Under the pieces are notes generated by a model. The model ran no database searches, was not told the origin of the DNA, and saw only the letters and a program-made list of their open reading frames with translations. Made by a program: the position numbers and the translations under genes. Shown piece by piece: positions 31,733-40,594 of a stretch of 64,000 bases of DNA. The DNA is from Pseudonocardia ammonioxydans (GTDB lineage: Bacteria; Actinomycetota; Actinomycetes; Mycobacteriales; Pseudonocardiaceae), in the NCBI RefSeq assembly GCF_900115005.1, contig NZ_FOUY01000018.1, positions 1-64,000 of the forward strand, given 5' to 3'. Positions within the stretch are counted from its first letter, which is position 1. The number at the start of each line of letters is the position of its first letter.

Positions 31733-33439
31733 TCAGGACCGCCGGCCCCGGGCACGCCGCCGCCGGCGCCGGCTGTAGGGGTTGCGCGCCCGGCGGCCCG
31801 GCTCGCACGGGGCGGGCGGCCCGGGCGCGGCGGCGTTCCCGGCTGCCGCGTTCCTGGCTGCCGCGTTCCCGTCGGTGGCGTCCTGGGCCCGGGCCGGCGG
31901 CAACGTGCCCGGCGGGTGCCGGCGCTGCGCCGGCACCGGTGCTACCGGCCCGTTCCGGGGTGCGGGCGGCCGGTCGGCAACCGTCGCCGGCGATGCCGCG
32001 CCGCCGTCGGCCTCCGGCGCCGTACCGGCATCGACCGGCGGCGTCGTGCGGCTGCCGCTTCCCGGTGGCGTGGTGCCGCGCCCGCCCGCCGAGGTGGTGC
32101 GCGTGCCGTCCGCCGGTGAGGTCCCGGCCGCGGACCCGACCGGGGCCGCGCTCCGGTGGACCGCGGCCGGGTGCGGGACGGCCGGGGACGCCGACGCGGC
32201 GACCGGCGGGGGAGCGACCTGGGTGGCCGCCTGCGCGGTGCCGCCGCCCGGGGCCGTCCGGACGAGCGCGACCGTCCGGAGCGCGGGCACCCGGCACCCG
32301 CCGTGCTCGGGTCGCGACCGGGCCGCGCCGGCCCCGGCCGGCCGGACCGGCACCGTGGCGGGCAGCACCGGTCGGCCCACCCCCGCCGGGATCGACACCG
32401 CGGCCGGCAGGCGTGGCGCGCGCGGTGCAGCCGGTGGCTGGTGCCGCGGTGCCGTCGCCGGGGTGTGCCGGTCCGTGACCAGCGCCGCGTCGGCCACGAC
32501 CGAGCCGGCCACGACGTGGTCCGGGAGCCCGGGCGGGGCGCCGGGCCCGGCAGGGGGAGCACCCGCCACCGCGCCGGAACCCGTGTCCCCGGAACCCGGG
32601 CCGGTGCGCGCGCGCCGGGTGGGTCCGAGGCCCGGTCCGGTCGTGTCCGTCCCGGACTCGACGGCGGGACGGCCCGCCCCGGCTGCCGACGCGCCGGGCT
32701 CGGCGGCCCGCGGGTCCGCCGCTGTCCGCTGCCGCGGGATCGCCGGCGCCCGCCCGGTCCCCGCCCGGCGGGTGCGCCGGGTGCGGATCCGCCACGTCCG
32801 GATCCCGGACCCGGCGACGTAGAGCACCGCCAGCCCGGCCAGCGCCCAGGGCACCCGGGCCCACCCGGGCACGAACGCCCCGGAGTGCAGGCCCAGGCCC
32901 CCGATGCCGGTGGCCATCCCGGGCCCGGCCCGGAGCACCCCGTTCACCGCACCGGTGACCGCCCACACCAGCAGCAGCGGCAGCGCCGCCAGCGCGGCGA
33001 GGTCGTGCAGGTCGCGGTGCCGCCGGAACGGGCCGCGGTCGAACTTGGGCCGCAGCGTGGCCCGGACCGCGCGGCCGAACCGGCGCACCGGCCACCAGGC
33101 CGCCACGCCGCTCAGCGCCAGCCCGGCCAGCGCGGCGCCGAGCACGCCCAGCCCGAGCCCGCCCCAGGTCGTCCCACCCAGTCCCGGCACGGCGGCGGCG
33201 AGCGCCGGCACGTGCCCGGGCAGGTGCGGGCAGGCCAGCCCGCAGTCGTGCAGGTTGAGCAGCAGCCCCCAGAACGGCCCGTCGGCACCGTCCCCGGCGA
33301 GCTCACGCCGGTAGAGCAGCAGCGTCCCGGTGCCGAACTCGACCAGCAGCACGAGCGCGAGCCCGAGACCCACCCGCCGGTGTACGACCGCGCTCCGCCT
33401 GCGGACGCCGTTCGGTGTCCGCTTCCGTGTCCGCCCCAT
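31733..33439 (-). CDS. PepSY-TM-like membrane protein with long disordered tail
   Basis: A 568-residue protein. The first 235 residues contain four hydrophobic helices in the PepSY-associated TM pattern: a basic, His-containing start (SAVVHRRVGLGLALVLLVEF), then TWGGLGLGVLGAALAGLALS, then HRDLHDLAALAALPLLLVWA and a last helix near 220. The large extracytoplasmic PepSY domain normally found between helices is absent; only a 50-residue Cys/His-containing loop remains. The other 330 residues are Pro/Ala/Thr/Gly-rich and charged, with an NAAARNAAAGNAAAPG repeat and an Arg-rich end. PepSY-TM proteins are often linked to metal or heme reduction. The function here is unknown, and how much of the tail is translated is uncertain. 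Confidence 0.65.
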   Translation of the reverse strand: MGRTRKRTPNGVRRRSAVVHRRVGLGLALVLLVEFGTGTLLLYRRELAGDGADGPFWGLLLNLHDCGLACPHLPGHVPALAAAVPGLGGTTWGGLGLGVLGAALAGLALSGVAAWWPVRRFGRAVRATLRPKFDRGPFRRHRDLHDLAALAALPLLLVWAVTGAVNGVLRAGPGMATGIGGLGLHSGAFVPGWARVPWALAGLAVLYVAGSGIRTWRIRTRRTRRAGTGRAPAIPRQRTAADPRAAEPGASAAGAGRPAVESGTDTTGPGLGPTRRARTGPGSGDTGSGAVAGAPPAGPGAPPGLPDHVVAGSVVADAALVTDRHTPATAPRHQPPAAPRAPRLPAAVSIPAGVGRPVLPATVPVRPAGAGAARSRPEHGGCRVPALRTVALVRTAPGGGTAQAATQVAPPPVAASASPAVPHPAAVHRSAAPVGSAAGTSPADGTRTTSAGGRGTTPPGSGSRTTPPVDAGTAPEADGGAASPATVADRPPAPRNGPVAPVPAQRRHPPGTLPPARAQDATDGNAAARNAAAGNAAAPGPPAPCEPGRRARNPYSRRRRRRARGRRS

Positions 33440-33579
33440 GGTCCCCCCGGCACATCGGCGTCGGGGACGACCGAAGTGGATCCGGCCGCCGGGGGCAACC
33501 GGGTTCCTGGCTCCGAAAAGGACGGACAGGGACGATTGCGGACCAACCGCCCGGGAGGATCACCCGGTCGTGAGGTGGG

Positions 33580-34224
33580 TCACGCCGCGGCCGGCAGCGG
33601 CGACGGCAGATCGGCGCCGGGCTCGGCGACCGTCGCGATCGTCCAGAACAGCAGCGCCACCCCGACCGCCCCGGGATCCTGGGCGCCCTTCGCCCGTTCC
33701 CCCAGGTAGGACGCCCGGCCGTGCCGCGCGGTGAGCTCCGCGGTCCGCTCGGCGCCCTCGCGCGCCGCGGTCGCCGCCGCGGCGTAGCCGTCGCGGCCGA
33801 GTGCGGCCACCGCGGGGGCGAGGGCGTCGACCAGCGTCCGGTCGCCCTCCTCGGCCTCGCCGACCCGCTGGATCGCGGTCAGCCCGGCCCGCGCACCGGA
33901 CGCCAGCGCCGCGAGGTCGTCGTCGGCGGGGCCGGATGCTCCCGTGGCGCCGTGCGCCGTGGTCAGGGCCCGCGCGATCTCGGTGAACAGCAGCCCGAGC
34001 AGCGGCCCGCTGGTGCCGCCGACCTCGTCGAGGAACACCTCGCCCAGCGCGGCGAACCCGCGCCGCGGCCCGCGCTCGGCGAGCCCGACCGCGTGCCGCA
34101 CACCGGCCCGCAGGTTGTCGCCGAAGTCGCCGTCCCCGGAATGCTGGTCGAGGTCGGTGAGCGCGCCGTGGCCGTCCTCGACGGCGCGGGCGAAGCGGTC
34201 CAGCACCGCGTCCTGGTCGATCAT
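33580..34224 (-). CDS. dhaL: Dihydroxyacetone kinase, nucleotide-binding subunit DhaL
   Basis: A 214-residue all-alpha DhaL (DAK2) domain. The Mg-ADP site is HSGDGDFGDNLRAG near residue 28, where the usual His in GDGDHG is replaced by Phe. Other marks are GGTSGPLLG and GRASYLGERAKGAQDPGA. DhaL phosphorylates dihydroxyacetone held by DhaK. The start ATG overlaps the dhaK stop by ATGA. No dhaM (phosphotransferase subunit) is nearby, so the phosphate donor may be ATP or a DhaM encoded elsewhere. Confidence 0.92.
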   Translation of the reverse strand: MIDQDAVLDRFARAVEDGHGALTDLDQHSGDGDFGDNLRAGVRHAVGLAERGPRRGFAALGEVFLDEVGGTSGPLLGLLFTEIARALTTAHGATGASGPADDDLAALASGARAGLTAIQRVGEAEEGDRTLVDALAPAVAALGRDGYAAAATAAREGAERTAELTARHGRASYLGERAKGAQDPGAVGVALLFWTIATVAEPGADLPSPLPAAA

Positions 34225-35231
34225 CGGGTCTCCTCGGTGCGGCGGGGGAACGCCGCGGTCTCGGCGGGCGCGGCCCAGTGGTCCTTCCAGGACGGCTGCA
34301 TCCGGGTCAGCGTGAGCGAGAACCCGGCCATGTCCAGCGCCGGCACGAACGTGCCGACCAGCAGCCCGGCCCGGGTGAGCCCGCGTTCGGTGAGCCCGGC
34401 CGAGGCGAGCTCGGCGAGCACGTAGAGCTCCAGCAGCGTCGTCGCGCCCATCCCGTTGACGACGAGCACGCAGTCGTCGGGACCGTCCGGCAGCCCGGCG
34501 ACGAGCTCGTCGAGCATCCGGGCGACGAGCTCCTCGGTCGGCGGCCGCGGGATCGACGCCCGCGCCCGCTCGCCGTGGATGCCCACGCCGTAGTCCAGCT
34601 CGCCGTCCAGGGCGAACGCCGGTTCCCCGGTCCGGGCCGAGGTCTGGGCCCGGGACGCGACGGCGAGGCTGCGCGAGGCCGCGGCGACGTCGGTGCCCAG
34701 AGCGGTGAGCTCGTCGAGGCCCGCGCCGGTGTCGGCGGCGGCGCCGAGGATCTTCTCCACGACCACGGTCGCCCCGGTCCCGCGGCGGCCGGTCGCGGTG
34801 TCGAGGCCGTCGGTGGCCAGGTCGTCGTCGACCAGCACCCGGCCGACGTCGACACCCTCCATCCGCAGCCGCTCGGCGGCGATGCCGAAGTTGATCCGGT
34901 CGCCGGTGTAGTTCTTCACGACGTGGATCACGCCCGCGGGCCCGGCCGCGGCCCGCGAAGCGTGCAGCACGGCCTTGTTGTGCGGGGAGGTGAACACCGG
35001 CCCGGGGGCGACGGCGTCGAGCATCCCGCGGCCCAGGAAGCCGGCGTGCAGCGGCTCGTGCCCGGACCCGCCGCCGGAGACGAGGCCGACCCGGCGGCCG
35101 GGTGCCCGGTGCCGGGCGACGACGTGGATCGGGTCCTCGTGCAGCTCGACGAGATCGGCGTGCGCGCGGCTGAACCCGCGGACGGCGGCCGGGACCGGAT
35201 CGTCACCGGCCGGGTGGAAGGGGAACGGCAT
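34221..35231 (-). CDS. dhaK: Dihydroxyacetone kinase, substrate-binding subunit DhaK
   Basis: A 336-residue DhaK that binds dihydroxyacetone covalently. The covalent His is at residue 219 in DYGVGIHGERA, and the other active-site His is in VSGGGSGHEPLHAGF. VKNYTGDRINFGIAAERLRM and LLVGTFVPALDMAGFSLTL are also diagnostic. ATG 35231 is chosen; an in-frame ATG 12 bases upstream is possible. It lies 35 bases after the TetR-type gene on the same strand and is coupled to dhaL by ATGA. This supports an acnR-like-dhaK-dhaL transcription unit, and it leaves open that the regulator also controls glycerol/DHA use. Confidence 0.93.
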   Translation of the reverse strand: MPFPFHPAGDDPVPAAVRGFSRAHADLVELHEDPIHVVARHRAPGRRVGLVSGGGSGHEPLHAGFLGRGMLDAVAPGPVFTSPHNKAVLHASRAAAGPAGVIHVVKNYTGDRINFGIAAERLRMEGVDVGRVLVDDDLATDGLDTATGRRGTGATVVVEKILGAAADTGAGLDELTALGTDVAAASRSLAVASRAQTSARTGEPAFALDGELDYGVGIHGERARASIPRPPTEELVARMLDELVAGLPDGPDDCVLVVNGMGATTLLELYVLAELASAGLTERGLTRAGLLVGTFVPALDMAGFSLTLTRMQPSWKDHWAAPAETAAFPRRTEETR

Positions 35232-35266
35232 GGACCCGATCATCCGCGCCCGCGGCGGGGGCCCCG

Positions 35267-35842
35267 TCACGGGGTGCGGGCGGCGGCGCGCACCCCGTTC
35301 TCCACGACGTCGAGGACCGGGCCGAGGTCGTCGACGGGCAACCCCATCGCCAGGTGCGAGACCAGGCCCTCCAGCACCAGCTCCAGGTACTGGGCCAGCA
35401 CCGGGATCGGCACGTCGTCGCGCAGCGCACCGGCGGCGGCCTGCCGCTCCAGCCGGGCCCGGGTCGCGGCGGTGAGCGCTCCGGAGTGCTCCTGCCAGCG
35501 GGCCCGGAACTCCGGGTCGGTGCGCAGCCGCCGGGACACCTCCAGGCGGGTCCCGAGCCAGCTGCGGTCGCCGTGCGCGTCGAGCAGGTCGCGCATCACC
35601 TGCACCAGGCCCTGCTCGGCGACGACGTCGGCCATCCGGCCCGCGTCCTGCTCGGCCAGCGCCAGGAACAGCGCCTCCTTGTCCCGGAAGTAGTGGAAGA
35701 TGGCACCGCGGGACAGCCCCGTGTACTGCTCCAGGCGCCGTACGGTGGCGCCCTCGTAACCGTGGTCGGCGAAGCACGTGCGCGCGCCGTCCAGGATCTG
35801 GCGCCGGCGGGCGGCGAGCTGGTCGGTGCTCACGCGGGGCAT
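35267..35842 (-). CDS. acnR: TetR-family regulator, AcnR-like
   Basis: A 191-residue TetR protein. The HTH (RRRQILDGARTCFADHGYEG, then ATVRRLEQYTGLSRGAIFHY) and the next segment (DKEALFLALAEQDAGRMADV) closely resemble AcnR of Corynebacterium glutamicum, the aconitase repressor, and Rv1474c. RLEVSRRLRTDPEFRARW is a further shared stretch. In M. tuberculosis the gene lies directly beside acn; here acn is 15 kb away, but a matching operator is found before it (53816-53831). The start ATG 35842 has AATACT six bases upstream, compatible with a leaderless transcript. It is probably co-transcribed with dhaKL. Assignment rests on remembered sequences. Confidence 0.8.
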   Translation of the reverse strand: MPRVSTDQLAARRRQILDGARTCFADHGYEGATVRRLEQYTGLSRGAIFHYFRDKEALFLALAEQDAGRMADVVAEQGLVQVMRDLLDAHGDRSWLGTRLEVSRRLRTDPEFRARWQEHSGALTAATRARLERQAAAGALRDDVPIPVLAQYLELVLEGLVSHLAMGLPVDDLGPVLDVVENGVRAAARTP

Positions 35843-35930
35843 GCCCCCAGTATTCCGTACGGTTGTCCGGCTTGCCCGGGCCCGGGCCCCCGCGACGTGT
35901 CGACGACCTGCGGGTGTCGGGGACCGGGGG

Positions 35931-35944
35931 TAGCGTCGGCGTGG
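35931..35944 (+). promoter_or_regulatory. egtA -10 box with leaderless start
   Basis: TAGCGT (35931-35936) lies seven bases before GTG 35944 and four before GTG 35941. The 7-base spacing places the transcript start on GTG 35944, which decides the egtA start. The region between this and the divergent acnR-like gene is about 100 bases and contains the palindrome CCGTACGG near 35856. Confidence 0.55.
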
Positions 35945-37383
35945 TGAGAGCGGACGACCCGAGCACCGCGCAGGGGGACGGCGTGCTCCGGAGCCGGGCT
36001 GCGGCCGAGGCCTACGTCGCCTCGGTCTGCTTCAAACACGGCCCCCCGAGCCTCGTGGGTGTCGAGCTCGAGTGGATCCTCCACTACCCGGACCGGCCCG
36101 GGGAGGCGGTCGCCCCGGACACCCTGCGCGCCGCGCTCGGCGCGCACACCCCGCCCGCCCTCGACCCCGCGTCGCACGGGCGGGCCCTCCCGGCCGGCGG
36201 TGCCGTCACCGTCGAACCGGGGGGCCAGATCGAGATCTCCAGCCCGCCGTCGCCGGGGCTGGAACCGCTCGTCGGCGACGTCACCGCCGACACCGCACAC
36301 CTGCACGAGCTGCTCGCCCGGTACGGGCTGCACCCGCACGCCCGCGCCGCCGACCCGGTCCGGCCGCCCCGGCGGGTGCTCGACCTCCCCCGCTACGCCG
36401 CCATGGAGTGCGTGTTCGACCGTGTCGGCCCGCACGGCCGCAGCGGCATGTGCTCCACCTCCGCGGTCCAGGTCTGCCTGGACGCGGGGCCGCCCGAGGC
36501 GGTCGCCGGGCGCTGGGCGGTGCTGCACGAGCTCGGCCCCGTGCTCGTCGCGGCGTTCGCGAACTCCCCGGTCCAGCACGGCCGCCGCACCGGGTGGAAG
36601 TCCTCCCGCCAGGCGTGCTGGCTGAGCCTGGACCCCTGCCGCACCGCGCCGCCACCGGGACCCGACACCGACCCCGCCGCGGCCTGGGCGGCGCGCGTGG
36701 TCGACACCCCGCTGCTGTGCGTGCGCGGCACCGGGTCCTGGGCCGTGCCCGCGGGGGTCACGTTCGCGGACTGGGCGTCCGGGGCCTGCCGCGACGGCGT
36801 GCTCGCCCGGCCGCCGACGCTCGCCGACCTCGACTACCACGTCTCCACCCTGTTCCCGCCGGTCCGCCCGCACGGGCACCTCGAGGTGCGCTACGTCGAC
36901 GGCCAGCCCGGTGCCGACTGGGCCCTGCCGGTGGCCGTGCTGCTGGCGCTGACCTCCTCGCCCGCGGTCGTCGACCGGGTCCGGGAGATCTGTGAACCGG
37001 TGCGCGACGCGTGGGTGCCCGCCGCCCGCGACGCGCTCGCCGACCCGGACCTGGCCGCCGCTGCGGCCGAGCTGTTCCCGCTCGCGCACGGCCTGCTCGA
37101 CGGCGCTGCGGACCCGCTGCTCGTCGCGCCCGCGGCGCTGCGGGACCGCCTGCGCGAGGTGACCGAGCACCGGGTGCTGCGCGGGCGCTGCCCGGCGGAC
37201 GAGCCCGTCGGGCTGGAGGACGGTGCCCGCCCGACCACGGTGCCGTTCCCGCCCGGCCTGCACCTGGGCAGCGACACCGCCGACAGTGCCGACACCGACC
37301 CGTCCGACGGCCCCGTGCCCGTGCCGCGCCCGGAACCCGGTTCCGGCGCGCCCGTCCCGTGCATCGAGGAGAGCGTGCGATGA
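35944..37383 (+). CDS. egtA: Ergothioneine biosynthesis glutamate-cysteine ligase EgtA
   Basis: A 479-residue ligase that makes gamma-glutamylcysteine, the sulfur donor for EgtB. The GCS2-like active site is visible as [10 protein letters not shown] near residue 35 and [18 protein letters not shown] near 90. Later come [31 protein letters not shown] and [15 protein letters not shown], all typical of EgtA. The C-terminal 45 residues are acidic and Pro-rich. Its stop overlaps egtB by ATGA. It is the first gene of egtABCD, is divergent from the acnR-like gene, and probably has a leaderless transcript. Cytoplasmic. Confidence 0.93.
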   Translation: MRADDPSTAQGDGVLRSRAAAEAYVASVCFKHGPPSLVGVELEWILHYPDRPGEAVAPDTLRAALGAHTPPALDPASHGRALPAGGAVTVEPGGQIEISSPPSPGLEPLVGDVTADTAHLHELLARYGLHPHARAADPVRPPRRVLDLPRYAAMECVFDRVGPHGRSGMCSTSAVQVCLDAGPPEAVAGRWAVLHELGPVLVAAFANSPVQHGRRTGWKSSRQACWLSLDPCRTAPPPGPDTDPAAAWAARVVDTPLLCVRGTGSWAVPAGVTFADWASGACRDGVLARPPTLADLDYHVSTLFPPVRPHGHLEVRYVDGQPGADWALPVAVLLALTSSPAVVDRVREICEPVRDAWVPAARDALADPDLAAAAAELFPLAHGLLDGAADPLLVAPAALRDRLREVTEHRVLRGRCPADEPVGLEDGARPTTVPFPPGLHLGSDTADSADTDPSDGPVPVPRPEPGSGAPVPCIEESVR

Positions 37384-38735
37384 CCGTTCCGCCCATCACC
37401 GGCCCCGCCGCCCCCGGCGACACCCCGGAGGCCGTGCGCGACCGCACGGCCGCACTGCTGGGGCGCGCCCGCGAGCGCAGCACCCGGTTGACCGCCCTCG
37501 ACGACGGCGAGCTGGTCACCCAGCACTCGCCGCTGATGTCCCCGCTGGTCTGGGACCTCGCGCACATCGGTTCCCAGGAGGAGCTGTGGCTGGTGCGCGA
37601 CGTCGGCGGCCGCGAACCGCTGCGCCCGGAGATCGACGGTCTCTACGACGCGTTCCAGCACACCCGGGCGTCGCGGGTGGACCTGCCGCTGCTGACCCCG
37701 CCCGAGGCGCGCCAGTACGTCGGCGAGGTCCGGGACAAGGCGCTCGACGCGCTGCACCGCAGCCCGCTGCGCGGCCGGCCGCTGGAGCACGAGGGCTTCG
37801 CCTTCGGCATGATCGTCCAGCACGAGCAGCAGCACGACGAGACGATGCTGGCCACCCACCAGCTCCGCGCCGGCGCGCCGGTGCTCGACGCGCCCGCGCC
37901 GCCGCGCCCGGCCACGCCCGCCGATCCCGGCGCGGAGGTCCTGGTGCCCGGCGGCCCGTTCGAGATGGGCACCTCGGCGGAGCCGTGGGCGCTGGACAAC
38001 GAGCGTCCCGCGCACACCGTCGACGTGCCGGCCTTCCTGATCGACACCCATCCCGTGACCAACGGGCAGTACGCGGCGTTCGTCGAGGCCGGCGGCTACG
38101 ACGACCCGCGGCTGTGGACCGACACCGGCTGGGCGCACCGGACCGCGGAGGGACTGACGGCACCGCAGTTCTGGAGCCGGGACACCGACGGCACCTGGTG
38201 GCGGCGCCGGTTCGGCGTCGTCGAACCGGTCCCGGTGGACGAGCCCGTGGTGCACGTGAGCTTCCACGAGGCACAGGCCTACGCCCGCTGGGCCGGCCGG
38301 CGGCTGCCGACCGAGGCCGAGTGGGAGAAGGCGGCCCGGTTCGACCCGGCCACCGGCCGGTCGCGCCGGTTCCCCTGGGGCGACGAGGAGCCCACGCCCG
38401 CCCACGCCAACCTGGGTCAGCGGCACCTGCGGCCCGCGCCGGTGGGCGCCTACCCGGCGGGGGCGTCCGCGCTGGGGGTGCACCAGCTGCTCGGTGACGT
38501 GTGGGAGTGGTGCGACTCGGGCTGGCGCCCCTACCCGGGGTTCCGGATGTTCCCGTACCCGGAGTACTCGCAGGTCTTCTTCGGCGGGGACTACCGGGTG
38601 CTGCGCGGCGGCTCGTTCGGCACCGACCCCGCGGCGATGCGGGCGACGTTCCGGAACTGGGACCACCCGGTGCGCCGGCAGATCTTCTCCGGGTTCAGGC
38701 TGGCGCGCACCGCCCGTCCCGGCGTCGACCACTGA
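37380..38735 (+). CDS. egtB: Ergothioneine sulfoxide synthase EgtB
   Basis: A 451-residue non-heme iron enzyme that joins gamma-glutamylcysteine to hercynine. The DinB-like N-terminal domain has the three-His iron site: His62 in [10 protein letters not shown], and His148 and His152 in the HxxxHxE motif of HEQQHDETM. The C-terminal formylglycine-enzyme-like domain starts near residue 185 ([11 protein letters not shown]) and shows [28 protein letters not shown] and [12 protein letters not shown]. Size and order match EgtB. It is coupled to egtA by ATGA, and egtC follows after two bases. Confidence 0.97.
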   Translation: MTVPPITGPAAPGDTPEAVRDRTAALLGRARERSTRLTALDDGELVTQHSPLMSPLVWDLAHIGSQEELWLVRDVGGREPLRPEIDGLYDAFQHTRASRVDLPLLTPPEARQYVGEVRDKALDALHRSPLRGRPLEHEGFAFGMIVQHEQQHDETMLATHQLRAGAPVLDAPAPPRPATPADPGAEVLVPGGPFEMGTSAEPWALDNERPAHTVDVPAFLIDTHPVTNGQYAAFVEAGGYDDPRLWTDTGWAHRTAEGLTAPQFWSRDTDGTWWRRRFGVVEPVPVDEPVVHVSFHEAQAYARWAGRRLPTEAEWEKAARFDPATGRSRRFPWGDEEPTPAHANLGQRHLRPAPVGAYPAGASALGVHQLLGDVWEWCDSGWRPYPGFRMFPYPEYSQVFFGGDYRVLRGGSFGTDPAAMRATFRNWDHPVRRQIFSGFRLARTARPGVDH

Positions 38736-38737
38736 CG

Positions 38738-39547
38738 GTGTGCCGGCACCTGGCCCACCTCGGTCCGCCGCGCACGCTGGCGGAGATCCTGCTCGAGCCC
38801 GAGCACGGGCTGCTCGCGCAGTCCTACGCCCCGGCCGACATGCGCGGCGGCGGCACGATCAACGCCGACGGCTTCGGCGCCGGCTGGTATCCGTCGGTGC
38901 CCGGTGCGCGCCCGGAGAGCCCGGCCCCGGAACCGGTCCGGGTCCGGTCGGCGCGACCGCTGTGGACCGACACCTCGTTCGCCGCGCTGGCCGGGGCCAC
39001 ACGTTCGGGGGCGGTGCTGGCGGCGATCCGCTCGGCCACCGTCGGGATGCCCGTGGTGGAGACCGCGGCCGCCCCGTTCACCGACGGCCGCTGGCTGTTC
39101 AGCCACAACGGCGTCGTGCGGGGGTGGCCGGGTTCCCTGGCCGCCGCCGCGTCCGGGCTCCCGGTCACCGACCTGCTCACTCTCGACGCCCCGACCGACT
39201 CGGCGGTGCTGTGGGCGCTGGTGCGGTCCCGGCTGCGGGCCGGTGACGACCCGGCCGCGGTACTCGCCGAGACCTGCGAGCGGGTCGAGCACGACGCCCC
39301 CGGCTCCCGGCTGAACCTGCTGCTGACCGACGGCACGACGATCTGGGCGACCGCCTGGCGGCACGCGCTCGCCGTCCGCACGGAGACCGGGATCGCGGGG
39401 GAGCCCGCGGCGACCGTCGCCTCCGAGCCCACCCACGCGTTCCCCGACTGGACCGAGGTGCCCGACCGGCACCTGGTGGTGGCCTGCCCGGGCCGCCACG
39501 ACCTCCACCCGCTGACCGGGGCACGACCGTCCCGCCCGAGCGGGTGA
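38738..39547 (+). CDS. egtC: Gamma-glutamyl-hercynylcysteine sulfoxide hydrolase EgtC
   Basis: A 269-residue class II glutamine amidotransferase-like hydrolase that removes glutamate from the EgtB product. The N-terminal nucleophile is Cys2 after Met removal (start MCRHLAHLG), which fixes GTG 38738 as the start. NADGFGAGWYP near residue 45, RSATVGMPV near 100 and FSHNGVVRGWP near 122 form the usual Ntn-hydrolase core. The gap to egtB is two bases. It is the third of four egt genes; egtE, the last step in M. tuberculosis, is not found in this window. Confidence 0.95.
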   Translation: MCRHLAHLGPPRTLAEILLEPEHGLLAQSYAPADMRGGGTINADGFGAGWYPSVPGARPESPAPEPVRVRSARPLWTDTSFAALAGATRSGAVLAAIRSATVGMPVVETAAAPFTDGRWLFSHNGVVRGWPGSLAAAASGLPVTDLLTLDAPTDSAVLWALVRSRLRAGDDPAAVLAETCERVEHDAPGSRLNLLLTDGTTIWATAWRHALAVRTETGIAGEPAATVASEPTHAFPDWTEVPDRHLVVACPGRHDLHPLTGARPSRPSG

Positions 39548-39566
39548 CCGACGTGAGGAGCAGTGT

Positions 39567-40556
39567 GTGACCACTCCCGGCACGATGCAGCTGGACGTCC
39601 ATCTCACCGACGCCGACGCCGAGGCGGCCCTGCGCTCGGACGTGCGCCACGGCCTGACCGCGCGCCCCAAGGAGCTGCCGCCGAAGTGGTTCTACGACGC
39701 CCGCGGATCCGCCCTGTTCGAGAAGATCACCGAGCTGCCCGAGTACTACCCGTTCCGCACCGAGCGGGCGCTGCTCACCGACTCGGTCGCCGACATCGCC
39801 CGCTCCTCGGGGGCGGACACCGTCGTCGAGCTGGGGTCGGGGTCCTCGACCAAGACCCGGCTGCTGCTCGACGCGTTCACCGCGGCGGGCACGCTGCGCC
39901 GCTACGTCCCGCAGGACGTCAGCGAGTCCGCGCTGCGCGGTGCGATGGACGAGCTGCACGAGGCGTACCCGGGGCTGGCCCTGCACGGGGTCGTCGGTGA
40001 CTTCACCCGGGACCTGCACCGGCTGCCCGGGGCCGACCCCGGCGGCAAGCGCATGATCGCCTTCCTCGGCGGCACGATCGGCAACCTGCTGCCCGGGCCG
40101 CGCCAGGAGTTCCTCGGGCACGTCCGCGACGTCCTGGAGCCGGGCGAGCAGCTCCTGCTCGGGACCGGTCTGGTCACCGACCGGGAGGTGATGGTCCCCG
40201 CCTACGACGACGCGGCCGGGGTCACCGCCGAGTTCAACCGCAACGTGCTGGTGGTGCTCAACCGCGAGCTGGGAGCGGACTTCGACGTCGACGCGTTCAC
40301 CCACGTCGCCTGCTGGGACGAGGCGAACGAGTGGATCGAGATGCGGCTGCGCGCGAGCCGCGACATGCGGGTGCGGGTGTCCGCACTGGACCTCGACGTC
40401 GGGTTCCTGGCGGGGGAGGACCTGGTCACCGAGGTGTCGGCGAAGTTCCGCACCGAGGTGATCGACGAGTTCGTGGCGGCGGCCGGGTTCGAGCCGACCC
40501 GGCGCTGGATCGACCCCGACCACCGGTTCGCGCTCAGCCTGCTCACCGCGATCTGA
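39567..40556 (+). CDS. egtD: L-histidine N-alpha-methyltransferase EgtD
   Basis: A 329-residue SAM enzyme that trimethylates histidine to hercynine, the first substrate for ergothioneine. It shows PPKWFYDARGSALFEKITEL near residue 35, the SAM motif VELGSGSSTKTRLLLDAF near 87 and AFLGGTIGNLLPG near 160, all EgtD signatures. Further on, FNRNVLVVLNRELGADFD and EIRMRLRA-type residues line the histidine site. GTG 39567 follows GAGGAG at seven bases. The stop is followed at once by the promoter of the serine hydrolase gene. Confidence 0.97.
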   Translation: MTTPGTMQLDVHLTDADAEAALRSDVRHGLTARPKELPPKWFYDARGSALFEKITELPEYYPFRTERALLTDSVADIARSSGADTVVELGSGSSTKTRLLLDAFTAAGTLRRYVPQDVSESALRGAMDELHEAYPGLALHGVVGDFTRDLHRLPGADPGGKRMIAFLGGTIGNLLPGPRQEFLGHVRDVLEPGEQLLLGTGLVTDREVMVPAYDDAAGVTAEFNRNVLVVLNRELGADFDVDAFTHVACWDEANEWIEMRLRASRDMRVRVSALDLDVGFLAGEDLVTEVSAKFRTEVIDEFVAAAGFEPTRRWIDPDHRFALSLLTAI

Positions 40557-40557
40557 G

Positions 40558-40594
40558 TTGTCGTCAGACGTAATTACGGAATAACATAAGGGTG
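40558..40594 (+). promoter_or_regulatory. Serine hydrolase promoter with palindromic operator in its spacer
   Basis: A -35 TTGTCG (40558-40563), an 18-base spacer and -10 TAACAT (40582-40587) lead to GTG 40594 six bases later, so the transcript is probably leaderless. The perfect palindrome CGTAATTACG (40569-40578) sits in the middle of the spacer and is strikingly AT-rich for this genome. It is a good position for a repressor to block polymerase. The regulator is unknown. Confidence 0.6.

Noticed and set aside
31782-33709. Plus-strand frames opposite the PepSY-TM-like gene
   Set aside because: They lack membrane segments or motifs, whereas the minus strand shows four spaced helices with the family pattern.
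35842-35870. AcnR operator upstream of the acnR-like gene itself
   Set aside because: CAGTATTCCGTACGG resembles the consensus only if one spacer base is removed, so it is too weak to list as a site.
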